A stretch of 64,000 nt of DNA. Source: an uncultured Lachnospiraceae bacterium (GTDB taxonomy: Bacteria; Bacillota; Clostridia; Lachnospirales; Lachnospiraceae). A program made the position numbers and the translations under genes. The notes beneath the pieces were generated by a model. The model had not been told where the DNA came from and made no database searches. It saw only the letters and a list, made by a program, of their open reading frames with translations. Below, piece by piece: positions 36,506-44,846 of this stretch (position 1 is the first letter of the stretch; each line of letters begins with the position of its first letter). The DNA lies in NCBI GenBank assembly GCA_944381475.1, contig CALWLH010000033.1:1-64000 (forward strand). The letters are read 5' to 3'.

Positions 36506-38657
36506 TCGCCTCACCTCTCTTCTGCTTCATTCTCTCTATACGTTCTGTGATAATACTCGGAGGCTCCACCTTCGGCGCATCCGGGTGCAGCAGCCAAGTG
36601 GCCGCGTAGTGGGTGTCGCTGATCTTAAACATAGGAGGCTGACGCTTAAAGTCAATCTTTAAGGCATACTGGTTACGCTCCGCAAAAGCGTCTCCCACGG
36701 GGGGATAGATCATATTGGGCGGGGTGCCGGGGATGGCAATGAGACGCTCATTGGTCTCCGTATCCGGCATGGCGGAGAGCAGCGCCCAGGTGTAGGGGTG
36801 GGCGGGTGCGTAGAACACATCCACGCTGGTTCCCGTCTCCACGATCTTGCCCGCATACATCACGGCGATGCGGTCCGCCATATATGCCACGACGCCCAGG
36901 TCATGGGTGATAAAGATGATGGACAGATTCCGGTTCTTCTTGATGCGGTTGATCAGCTCGAGAATCTGGGCCTGAATGGTCACGTCAAGAGCCGTGGTGG
37001 GCTCATCACAGATCAAAATGTCCGGGTCCGCCGCCAGGGCGATGGCGATCACGATACGCTGTCTCATACCGCCGGAGAACTCAAAGGGATACTGCTTGTA
37101 GCGCTTTCTCACATCGGAGATTCCAACCTCCTCCATAAGCTTCAATGCCTTGTACTTTGCCATGGACTTGGTAACTCTGGCTACCACGCCGGAGGCATTT
37201 TCCTTGAAAAAGGCCAGCAGCTCGTCCGTTTCCCGGGCAAAATCCCTCTGTTTTGCACGTTCAAGCAGCTCCTGGTAGTGCTCCGCCAGGCGGTCGATCA
37301 CATGGCCTATGGTCTCCTTTACCACCTCTAAATCCACGGCAGTGGAGGGAGCCACCTTCCAGGCGGGCGTTTTCTTCTTAGCAACCAGGCGGTCATACTT
37401 CTTCTGCTGCTTTTCGTGGACTTTAGAAGCGGTTTTATTCTTCTTAATCCCCTCAAAATAGGTGTCAATATTGCCCTTCAGACTGCTCCTGAAGGTATAT
37501 GCCAGGCCGTCCTTGTGAATCTCCATAGGGTCAATGGAAGCCTCCACCGCCCTGATGCAGGCGTCCGCCGCCTGCTGACAGGACTGGCTGTTTAGCTGCT
37601 CCTCCAAAAAAGCGCTGCGCATTTCGCCGATCACCCTTAAGGCTTCCTGCTTCTTTTCATTGTAATTCTTTGCGCTGTATTTCAAAGCAGCTTCAGCAGC
37701 CTGGCGAAATTTCTTTGTAAAATGCTCATCCGTATAGTCCTTTAAAAAGGCGTTCAGCTCCTTCATGGGCTTTTCCGGCAGGGGTTGACCGGAAAACGTC
37801 AGGTAGTAGGCCATATCAAAGAAATCCGGCGCCTCCTTTTCAAGGGCGTTCTTGAGGATTTCCTTCATCTGGTTCAGAATCTCCACCGTTTTGGGATAAT
37901 CCCGGTTTTCCTTGATTTCCCGTCCGGAAACGCCCTTCAGTTCACCGATGAGCGTCTGAAGCTTTCCCTCCTCCTCGCTGACCACATAGCCGTTCACAGA
38001 ACCCTTTGCCAGACGTACCAGCTCCAGAATAGTGTATTTCTGATCGGAAAAGGCATTCTTCTCGATATGAAATAAAATATCCTCCGCCAAGTCCAGCGCC
38101 TCAATAGCGGACTCGTGGGCACTGTCGTAGTCCTGCTCCATCCTGATGGATGCGGTCTCAAACTTGTCAAAATCTCCGCAGAGCTTCCTCAGCTCCGCTT
38201 CTGCCAATCCCTCCGGCTTTGCCTGCACCATAGTCTTTTCCAGAATAGCCAGCGTTTCATTAAACGCCCTGCGGCTGGCCTTCTGACGGGCCTTGCCCTT
38301 TAAAAGCATGGCCTCCGTCAGCTGCTTGCCAATACGCATGATGGGGTTTAGGCTGGACAGGGGATCCTGAAAAATCATGGCGATCTTATCCCCTCGAATA
38401 TGATAAAAATCATCCTCGGAAATCTTTAACAGATCCATCCCGTCATAGATGATGGAACCACCCTCAATAATGGAGTTGCCCGCCAGAATACCAAGGATTG
38501 CCTTGGATGTAACGGATTTTCCCGAACCGGACTCTCCCACAATAGCAAGGGTTTCTCCTTTATTCAAATCAAAGCTGATATTGCGCACGGCCTGTACCTT
38601 TCCCCCCGGCGTGCGGAAGGAAACTACCAGGTTGTTTACAGATAATTTTTTCTCCAT
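36498..38657 (-). CDS. oppD: Oligopeptide ABC transporter ATP-binding protein (OppD-like) with a ~380-residue insert
   Basis: A 719-residue ATPase, twice the usual 330. Walker A is GESGSGKS (41-48) and the Q-loop Gln is at 97. The signature FSGGMRQR (527-534), Walker B ILICDEP and H-loop His585 are intact. The additional helical, charged segment (about 121-500) splits the helical subdomain between Q-loop and signature. At the C-terminus the segment homologous to the family's four-Cys Fe-S motif reads GDAFAERNQYALKIDF and later ATWLLHPDAP, with no cysteine. The gene sits between oppC and oppF with 3-8-base junctions. Confidence 0.9.
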   Translation of the reverse strand: MEKKLSVNNLVVSFRTPGGKVQAVRNISFDLNKGETLAIVGESGSGKSVTSKAILGILAGNSIIEGGSIIYDGMDLLKISEDDFYHIRGDKIAMIFQDPLSSLNPIMRIGKQLTEAMLLKGKARQKASRRAFNETLAILEKTMVQAKPEGLAEAELRKLCGDFDKFETASIRMEQDYDSAHESAIEALDLAEDILFHIEKNAFSDQKYTILELVRLAKGSVNGYVVSEEEGKLQTLIGELKGVSGREIKENRDYPKTVEILNQMKEILKNALEKEAPDFFDMAYYLTFSGQPLPEKPMKELNAFLKDYTDEHFTKKFRQAAEAALKYSAKNYNEKKQEALRVIGEMRSAFLEEQLNSQSCQQAADACIRAVEASIDPMEIHKDGLAYTFRSSLKGNIDTYFEGIKKNKTASKVHEKQQKKYDRLVAKKKTPAWKVAPSTAVDLEVVKETIGHVIDRLAEHYQELLERAKQRDFARETDELLAFFKENASGVVARVTKSMAKYKALKLMEEVGISDVRKRYKQYPFEFSGGMRQRIVIAIALAADPDILICDEPTTALDVTIQAQILELINRIKKNRNLSIIFITHDLGVVAYMADRIAVMYAGKIVETGTSVDVFYAPAHPYTWALLSAMPDTETNERLIAIPGTPPNMIYPPVGDAFAERNQYALKIDFKRQPPMFKISDTHYAATWLLHPDAPKVEPPSIITERIERMKQKRGEANG

Positions 38658-38660
38658 AGC

Positions 38661-40202
38661 TTAGTCCTCCGTACCGCGCAGCGACGGGTTAAAGGCGTCA
38701 CGCAGACCATTTCCGAACAGGTTGAAGGTAATCATCAGCAGGGAAATAAACACTGCCGGGAACAGAACCACATGGGGATATGTTGACAGCAGGGACTGAC
38801 CCGCAGACAGCATGGAACCAATGGAGGTTCTGGTGGATGAATCCAGATTGACAATTCCCAGATAAGTCAGGTTTGACTCGGAGTAAACCACGCTGGGGAT
38901 CATCAGCACGCAGCTGGTGATGATGGTACCGATGGCATTGGGGAAAATATGCCTGAACATCAGGCGCAGATCCCCTGCTCCCAGGGTTCTTGCCGCCAGG
39001 ATATACTCCTGGTTCTTATAACGGTAAAACTGCATACGAACCGTGGAGGCCATGCCGATCCAGCCCGTCAGGACAAAGGCAAACAATAGGGAAGGCACAA
39101 CGCCCACCCTCCTTGCCAGATGAAGCTGGAACAGGGACGCCACCACGATAAAGGGAACATCCACCAATATATCCGCAATTCGCTCCATCACCAGATCCAC
39201 CACGCCGCCGTAATAGCCCTCGATGGCGCCGTAAACCACGCCGATAAACATATTGATCAGGGCAATGCACACCGCAAACACCAGGCTGAACCTAGCGCCG
39301 CTGGCAAGTCTTGTGAGGATATCCTGGCCGTAGGCATTGGTTCCAAAAAGGAAGCTGGGCTCAAAGCCGTAGCGGTACTGGAAATAGGTGTAGGAGAATA
39401 CCCGAACCTTGAATGCCATTGCCGATGAGGTACCGGAAACCAGAGCGTAGCGGTAGGAGCCGTCATCCCCCTCAATCCGCAGGCTGTCATAGTCCCCATC
39501 GTTGCCGGAGGTCTTATAGATATTCTCAAACTCCCCGTCCTTATTCAGCCTAGGCATACCCTTGTTTGAACACTTATACCAGATATTGGCATTATTCTTT
39601 AGGGATTCCAGCCGCAGCTCCGATGTGTCGATGGCAGGGTAGATCACCTGCACGCCGGTCTCGTTCTGATACTTCTGGATAGCCTTGTACTCCGACTCCG
39701 TGAGAGTCAGGTAGATCATACCGGTCTGGGTGTAGGAATCCAGGCGGATATCGTAGAAGGTGGAGCTGGAGTTGCTGGAGCTGTCCTCATAGTCCGCCCT
39801 GTAAACCTCGGTGATGGGACTCATACCCGTCTCCACACCGATGGCCAGGTAGGAATTGTAAATATCGGAGCTGACCGTCACATCCTTGCATCCATCCCAT
39901 CCCGTCCAGGCCAGGGCGTCACACTTTGGCAGAAGCCTGGAGTATTGCAGATAGGTGGTATCTGTGAGGCTGTTGGTATAGTTGTTAGAAAAGAGAATGG
40001 GCACAAAGATCGCAAACAGGATCAGGAACAGGATGATCACCGCCGCCACCACGGAGCTCTTGTTTCTGGCAAATCGTCCCATGGCGTCCCTGAAATATCC
40101 TACAGGCTTTGTCTCCAGCTTTTTGTCGTGGATGACGCCCTCTCTCTGATAAAATTCAAATTCCTCTTTAGGGATGTTTAAATATTCTTCCTTCATGTTC
40201 AT
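38661..40202 (-). CDS. oppC: Oligopeptide ABC transporter permease (OppC-like) with extracytoplasmic insert
   Basis: A 513-residue permease, against about 300 for ordinary OppC. After the first membrane helix (about 50-71) comes an insert of roughly 200 residues (72-285) rich in Ser, Asp and Tyr. This should lie outside the membrane. Then follows the normal FGTNAYGQDILTRL motif, further helices and the coupling loop AARTLGAGDLRLMFRHIFPN. Start ATG 40202 is preceded by GGGGGA and follows the oppB stop by one base, indicating coupling. Confidence 0.9.
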   Translation of the reverse strand: MNMKEEYLNIPKEEFEFYQREGVIHDKKLETKPVGYFRDAMGRFARNKSSVVAAVIILFLILFAIFVPILFSNNYTNSLTDTTYLQYSRLLPKCDALAWTGWDGCKDVTVSSDIYNSYLAIGVETGMSPITEVYRADYEDSSSNSSSTFYDIRLDSYTQTGMIYLTLTESEYKAIQKYQNETGVQVIYPAIDTSELRLESLKNNANIWYKCSNKGMPRLNKDGEFENIYKTSGNDGDYDSLRIEGDDGSYRYALVSGTSSAMAFKVRVFSYTYFQYRYGFEPSFLFGTNAYGQDILTRLASGARFSLVFAVCIALINMFIGVVYGAIEGYYGGVVDLVMERIADILVDVPFIVVASLFQLHLARRVGVVPSLLFAFVLTGWIGMASTVRMQFYRYKNQEYILAARTLGAGDLRLMFRHIFPNAIGTIITSCVLMIPSVVYSESNLTYLGIVNLDSSTRTSIGSMLSAGQSLLSTYPHVVLFPAVFISLLMITFNLFGNGLRDAFNPSLRGTED

Positions 40203-40203
40203 A

Positions 40204-41154
40204 TCAGCGTTCCCCCATTCTGATTCTAGGATCAATAAATCCATAACTGATATCCACCACGATTCCGGATACCAAACCGATGAGTGTATAGAATGCCGTC
40301 AGCAGCATATAGAAATTGTAGTCCAGCGCCGTAATGGAGTTCAGATACAGCTGGCCAACCCCCGGGACGCCAAAAATCTGCTCGATGATCAGGGAACCTG
40401 AAAGAATGGATACAAATTCTCCCAGGATGATGGGAAATACCGGCACCATGGAATTTCTCAGGGCATGGCGCACGGTGGCCTGTCCACGGGTCAGGCCCTT
40501 GGTTCTCGCCAGGAGCATAAAGTCGCTGGTGAGCACCTCCGAGAGCTCCGCCCTGGTGTATCTGGTAAGGCTGGCCACTGTACCGAAGGCCAGAGACAGC
40601 ACCGCAGGCACCACAGAGACAAACATGCTCCAGGAAAAATAGTCCGTACCGCTATTCATCTGCAGGGGAAAGAGCTTCAGCTTAAAACAGAGGATATACT
40701 GCACAAGCAGCGCATAGACATAGGAAGGGACAGATATAAACAGCATGACCAGGGTGGAGATCACATGGTCCTGCCACTTATTTTTCTTCAGAGCCGCATA
40801 GATTCCAAAGAGCAGCCCCAGAGGCACGCTGAAGAGCATGGAATAAACATTCACCATGAGGGTGGCGGGAAGCTTTGAGACAAATACATCCCACACCTCC
40901 TGACCTCGATACAGGGTTTCGCTGATACCCCAGTCTCCCCCTGCCAGAGTACGCCTCAGGAATATGCCGTACTGCACCAGAATGGGCTTGTTATATCCCA
41001 GTGCCTCCCGGCGCTGCTGAATCAGGTTCGCATCCTTGCCAAACTGCTGGGCCTCAGTCTGGGGCAGGAGCTTGACCAGGACAAAACACATGGTGAGAAT
41101 GACAAAGAATACAAAAATCATCAGCACTATTCGCTTGAGCACGTACTTGAACAT
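40204..41154 (-). CDS. oppB: Oligopeptide ABC transporter permease (OppB-like)
   Basis: A 316-residue permease of normal size. It has an N-terminal helix (RIVLMIFVFFVILTMCFVLV), an ORREALGYNKP-type periplasmic motif (QQRREALGYNKPILVQYG), the coupling loop LARTKGLTRGQATVRHALRN and the end YGFIDPRIRMGER. ATG 41154 has GGAGG five bases upstream. It is separated from oppA by two hairpins, which probably lower its expression relative to the binding protein. Confidence 0.94.
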   Translation of the reverse strand: MFKYVLKRIVLMIFVFFVILTMCFVLVKLLPQTEAQQFGKDANLIQQRREALGYNKPILVQYGIFLRRTLAGGDWGISETLYRGQEVWDVFVSKLPATLMVNVYSMLFSVPLGLLFGIYAALKKNKWQDHVISTLVMLFISVPSYVYALLVQYILCFKLKLFPLQMNSGTDYFSWSMFVSVVPAVLSLAFGTVASLTRYTRAELSEVLTSDFMLLARTKGLTRGQATVRHALRNSMVPVFPIILGEFVSILSGSLIIEQIFGVPGVGQLYLNSITALDYNFYMLLTAFYTLIGLVSGIVVDISYGFIDPRIRMGER

Positions 41155-41230
41155 AAAAACCTCCATTATCCCGTTTTGTACTTGTGTCAGAACCCGGAAA
41201 AATCTTCCAAGCCCTCTCATAAATGCAAAA

Positions 41231-41266
41231 CCGGACCCGGGCGGCATATGCTGCCCGGCCGGGTCC
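41231..41266 (-). terminator. GC-rich hairpin between oppA and oppB (partial terminator/attenuator)
   Basis: GGACCCGG pairs with CCGGGTCC and, further in, GGCA with TGCC. On the minus strand it is followed by CCGGTTTTGCATTT, a poor T-run. This is the usual position of an attenuating hairpin that keeps binding-protein mRNA in excess. Confidence 0.55.
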
Positions 41267-41278
41267 ATATACTTTTTA

Positions 41279-41316
41279 GATGCAAGGGTCAAAAGGTATT
41301 TTGACCCCTGATATCA
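41279..41316. repeat. Dispersed hairpin repeat, copy R2 (oppA-oppB spacer)
   Basis: A perfect 9-bp inverted repeat (GGGTCAAAA, loop GGTA, TTTTGACCC) bounded by GATGCAA and CCTGATATCA. Over most of its 38 bases it is the reverse complement of the copy at 51711-51740, with only about one difference across the hairpin. It lies nine bases after the oppA stop. Confidence 0.8.
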
Positions 41317-41324
41317 TTTGAAGC

Positions 41325-43892
41325 TTACTGGTAGTTTAAGGTACCGCCCTGATCTGCAACGAACTGATCCCACTCAGCATCGTCGTAGTTGTAGGTGTAG
41401 TACTTGATACCGCCAAAGCCCATACCGAAGATGTAATCCTCTGTGTAGTACTCGATCTGCATACCGCGCATGGAAGCACTTGCGTCGTCTACAAGAGGAA
41501 TCATATCGTAGGTCTCCAGAACAGCGCCCTCCAGGGCAGCCAGAATTCTGAAACGATCCTCCGGATTCTCATCGGAGGAGCCAGCGGAGAACTGGGATGT
41601 GTTGCCGTCCTGGTCAGTGATGGTGATCACGGTACCAGACATAGCTGTGGTCCAATCCCATACGCTTGCGGTATAGGTGTTGCCATCCTCCAGCTCGATC
41701 TCCAGAGGAGTTGTGGTGGTATCCCAGCAAGGGTCATACTGATAAGTGGAGGAAGTGTAGGCCTCCATCAATCCGTAGGGATCCAGTGAGGAACCGGTCC
41801 AGCCTACCAGGAACAGCATATCCACCTGATTGGTCTGCAGGGACTGCGCAAATGCGTTTCCGATGGTGTCATCCATGGAGAACTGCAGCTTGCCCTCAAG
41901 CTTTGTGCCCTTCACGGCGTCTGTGTAGCAGTTTACAAGGAAATCATAGCCCTTGCTGTAAGCGGTGCTGGAGCTGTCGGAAACGCCGATCACGATGTCG
42001 ATCACATCGTCCTCGTCCATCAGGCCCTCTTCCACTGCGATATCATAAGCCTCGTCAAAGAGGATCTTCGCCTGCTCCAGGTTATAGCCGGTAATGCTCT
42101 CCACAGCCTCATCCAGATCTGCGTAAAGCTTGCCCTCGCCGATCTCATCGGACAGGCCCCAGAAATCTGCCAGAACCTGCTTTGCCTGCTCTGTAGAACG
42201 ATATGTCTCAGCAGTCTCCGGATTGGAGATGATCATGCTGGAGAATACGCCGAAGGCCGGGCTGTTGGTAGGCACGGACGCCAATGCAAAGCTTGCTCTG
42301 TCAAGAGCGAAGCTTAACGCCATACGGAACTCCTTCACTGTCAGGATGGTCTTGTTGTAGCCGTCTCCTAAACGCTCCTGGCTGGCGGTGAGACCGTCCA
42401 TATCAGGATTTAACGCAACGAAGAAGGTGGAGTCGCCGGTGGAGTAGTAGGTGTAGTCGCTTGCGGCATAGGTCTCCATATCCTCCGAAGCCAGCCCGTA
42501 GGAATCCAGCTGACCGTTCAAGAACATCTCCAGTCTGGTGGAAGCCTCAGTTACATAGTCCACCTGAATCCTAGTGGTCTGGTAAGTATCATCTGTAAAG
42601 CCAAAGAACTGATCGTTCTTTACCAGCACATACTGCTTATCCTGCTGGAAGCTCTCCAGCTTATAAGGGCCAAAAGAGATGGTGGTAGCCGCGCTGGTGC
42701 CGTAGGAGTTGGTGTATACGCCATCCTTAACGCTCTCACAGGACTTGTACAGCTCCTCGTTAACCAGCCAGCTGTCTGTCAGGGAATACAGCAGATAGAA
42801 GCGGTCCAGGGGCGTCTGCAGAGCCAGAACCAGCTCTGGGTCGGAAAGAGCGAAGATACCCAGATCAGAAATGTCCATCTCGGCATAGTCCTGACCATAG
42901 TATACCATTTCCTCCCACTCCATATACGCATAATCCCCTGCGTCTGCCGCATAAGCGTCTGCGCTCTCATATCCGTGGAGAACCGCAACGATATAGCTTA
43001 ACGCATCTGCAACCTCCTGGTTCACCTTTACATTGCCGTCTGCATCTGCATTGGCCTCAAGCACCTCTGCGTAGAGATCTACGCCGTCAAGGGTAAACAT
43101 CTCTGCGCCGTATGCGTTGTAGTAATCCTCCATAGAATCCGAGCCCCAGCTGCCCAGGTCTGTTGTCAGCTTCAGCGCCAGGTCCTTGCCGTCCACTATA
43201 AAGTAGCCGTCAGCGTCTGTCTCAAACGCATCCATGGCAATGTACTCATCATCGCCGTATTCTGTGGAGATCATAGGAGTGGAGTATGCGTGCTGGCCCT
43301 GATACAGGTAGTTCATTGCATTATAGATTACCAGATTTCCAGAGTACAAAGAGTCCGCACGGTAATTCTGCGCAACAGGGTCTAACAGCAGCGCGGCACT
43401 GGTGACATAGTCCTGCGCCGTAATCGGTGTTCCATCCTCCCACTTTATGTCGTCACGAAGGGTGATCTTCCATACCTTTGCGGTGTCCCCCTCCTCCACG
43501 CCGTACTGGCCAACATAGTCCGCGGTGACGTCCTCCGGGTCGCCTGTAGCGACATAGGGAACCAGCGCATAGCTGTCGCCAGCCTCGTTGTAGTCGAAAG
43601 CGTAGAATCCTGCCTGGATGTAATCCATAATCTCAGTATCCGTATCTGTCTGATTCTGATGAGGATTCCAGTTTGTGGGGAATACGCTCAGCGCATAGTT
43701 GTAAGTGTATTCGCCAGCCTGCCCTTCCTCATGCTCCGGGGTGTCGTTGCCGGAAGTATCCGTGCTGCCCTGGGATTCGCCAGGAGCGCCTGTGGTGGTA
43801 TTGCTGTCGCTGCTGGAGCTGTTTGAACAGCCCATAGCTGCCACCATGCTCATGGCTGTCATAAGCGCAAGGGCTCTTTTTGCCTTTTTCAT
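41325..43892 (-). CDS. oppA: Oversized oligopeptide-binding lipoprotein (OppA-like, SBP family 5)
   Basis: An 855-residue extracellular solute-binding lipoprotein, against about 540 for typical OppA. The signal peptide has lipobox AAMGC (Cys near residue 20), followed by a Ser/Asn/Gly/Thr-rich linker. The family-5 motif region is KVWKITLRDDIKWEDGTPIT. Additional acidic, Tyr/Ala-rich segments occur before residue 350. Start ATG 43892 has AAAGGAGG upstream. It has its own promoter (43993-44021) downstream of the two-component genes. The ligand is probably peptides but unproven. Confidence 0.9.
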   Translation of the reverse strand: MKKAKRALALMTAMSMVAAMGCSNSSSSDSNTTTGAPGESQGSTDTSGNDTPEHEEGQAGEYTYNYALSVFPTNWNPHQNQTDTDTEIMDYIQAGFYAFDYNEAGDSYALVPYVATGDPEDVTADYVGQYGVEEGDTAKVWKITLRDDIKWEDGTPITAQDYVTSAALLLDPVAQNYRADSLYSGNLVIYNAMNYLYQGQHAYSTPMISTEYGDDEYIAMDAFETDADGYFIVDGKDLALKLTTDLGSWGSDSMEDYYNAYGAEMFTLDGVDLYAEVLEANADADGNVKVNQEVADALSYIVAVLHGYESADAYAADAGDYAYMEWEEMVYYGQDYAEMDISDLGIFALSDPELVLALQTPLDRFYLLYSLTDSWLVNEELYKSCESVKDGVYTNSYGTSAATTISFGPYKLESFQQDKQYVLVKNDQFFGFTDDTYQTTRIQVDYVTEASTRLEMFLNGQLDSYGLASEDMETYAASDYTYYSTGDSTFFVALNPDMDGLTASQERLGDGYNKTILTVKEFRMALSFALDRASFALASVPTNSPAFGVFSSMIISNPETAETYRSTEQAKQVLADFWGLSDEIGEGKLYADLDEAVESITGYNLEQAKILFDEAYDIAVEEGLMDEDDVIDIVIGVSDSSSTAYSKGYDFLVNCYTDAVKGTKLEGKLQFSMDDTIGNAFAQSLQTNQVDMLFLVGWTGSSLDPYGLMEAYTSSTYQYDPCWDTTTTPLEIELEDGNTYTASVWDWTTAMSGTVITITDQDGNTSQFSAGSSDENPEDRFRILAALEGAVLETYDMIPLVDDASASMRGMQIEYYTEDYIFGMGFGGIKYYTYNYDDAEWDQFVADQGGTLNYQ

Positions 43893-43992
43893 ATCTTTTT
43901 CCTCCTTTTCTTGCCTTATAGGCAGAATAACCTTAAACGCAGAAAGTGGCTTCCTATTAGAAAGCCACCCCATTGCGCTAAAATCAAGTATT

Positions 43993-44021
43993 ATTTTAGC
44001 ATATTTTTTTTGTAAATTCAA
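43993..44021 (-). promoter_or_regulatory. Sigma-A promoter of the opp operon
   Basis: On the minus strand, TTGAAT (44021-44016) and TAAAAT (43998-43993) are 17 bases apart. The leader of about 95 bases contains a stem of 7-8 bp (GTGGCTT...AAGCCAC at about 43949-43971), which could be a regulatory or terminator-like structure for read-through from the regulator gene. Confidence 0.7.
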
Positions 44022-44069
44022 GATAAAAGAATTATTTTCTCTTTTTTTTCACATTTCTACTTACGGATT

Positions 44070-44759
44070 TTACATTTTAAATCGATATCCCACGCCCCAG
44101 ATGGTCTCGATATACTGGGGCTTTGCGGTGTTTACTTCAATCTTTTCGCGGATTTTCTTGATATGTACTGTCACTGTGGCGATATCCCCCAGACTCTCCA
44201 TATTCCATATTTCCCTGAACAGCTCCTCCTTGGAATAGACATGGTTTGGATTCTCCGCCAGAAATGTGAGAAGATCAAACTCCTTGGTGGTAAAAATCTT
44301 CTCCTCCCCGTTTAAAAATACCCGGCGGGCAGTTTTGTCGATTTTCAGACCCCGGATCTCTATAACGGTGTTCCGGTTTGTATTGCTTCCGGTGAGGCGT
44401 TCATACCTGGCAAGGTGAGCCTTCACCCTGGCCACCAGCTCGCTGGCGCTGAAGGGCTTTGTGATATAGTCGTCGGCTCCCAGGCCCAGCCCCCTGATCT
44501 TGTCAATGTCATCCTTCTTTGCGGATACCATCAGAATAGGGATGTCCTTGACAGCCCGGATTTTTTTGCACACCTCAAAGCCGTCCATCCCCGGCAGCAT
44601 CAGATCCAGTATAATCAGCTCAAACTCCTCCGCCAGGGCCCGTTTTAAGCCTGCCGTTCCATTGTTCTCCATCACCACCTCAAAGCCGGAAAGCTCCAGA
44701 TAATCCTTTTCCAGCTCTGCGATCGCCTGTTCGTCTTCCACAATTAAAATTCTGCTCAT
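44070..44759 (-). CDS. OmpR/PhoB-family response regulator
   Basis: A 229-residue regulator. The receiver has VEDEQA, the phospho-acceptor Asp in LDLMLPGMDGFEV and Lys in DYITKPFSASEL. The C-terminal winged helix (FTTKEFDLLTFLAENPNHVY ... VTVHIKKIREKIE) ends TIWGVGYRFKM. ATG 44759 gives the family-typical start MSRILIVEDE. It follows the sensor kinase and precedes oppA, so it is a good candidate regulator of the peptide transporter. Confidence 0.93.
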   Translation of the reverse strand: MSRILIVEDEQAIAELEKDYLELSGFEVVMENNGTAGLKRALAEEFELIILDLMLPGMDGFEVCKKIRAVKDIPILMVSAKKDDIDKIRGLGLGADDYITKPFSASELVARVKAHLARYERLTGSNTNRNTVIEIRGLKIDKTARRVFLNGEEKIFTTKEFDLLTFLAENPNHVYSKEELFREIWNMESLGDIATVTVHIKKIREKIEVNTAKPQYIETIWGVGYRFKM

Positions 44760-44846
44760 GCCTTTTCTTTGCCGCATAACCCACCGCAGGTCATTTTGCG
44801 GCCAGCTCCTTTCCTTTCCGTTTTTTATAGTTTTGGTATTTTTTTC

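Noticed and set aside
41279..41316. Hairpin copies R2/R3 as ordinary terminators
   Set aside because: Stems are strong but neither side has a T-run, and near-identical copies occur in both orientations in unrelated contexts, which fits a dispersed repeat better.
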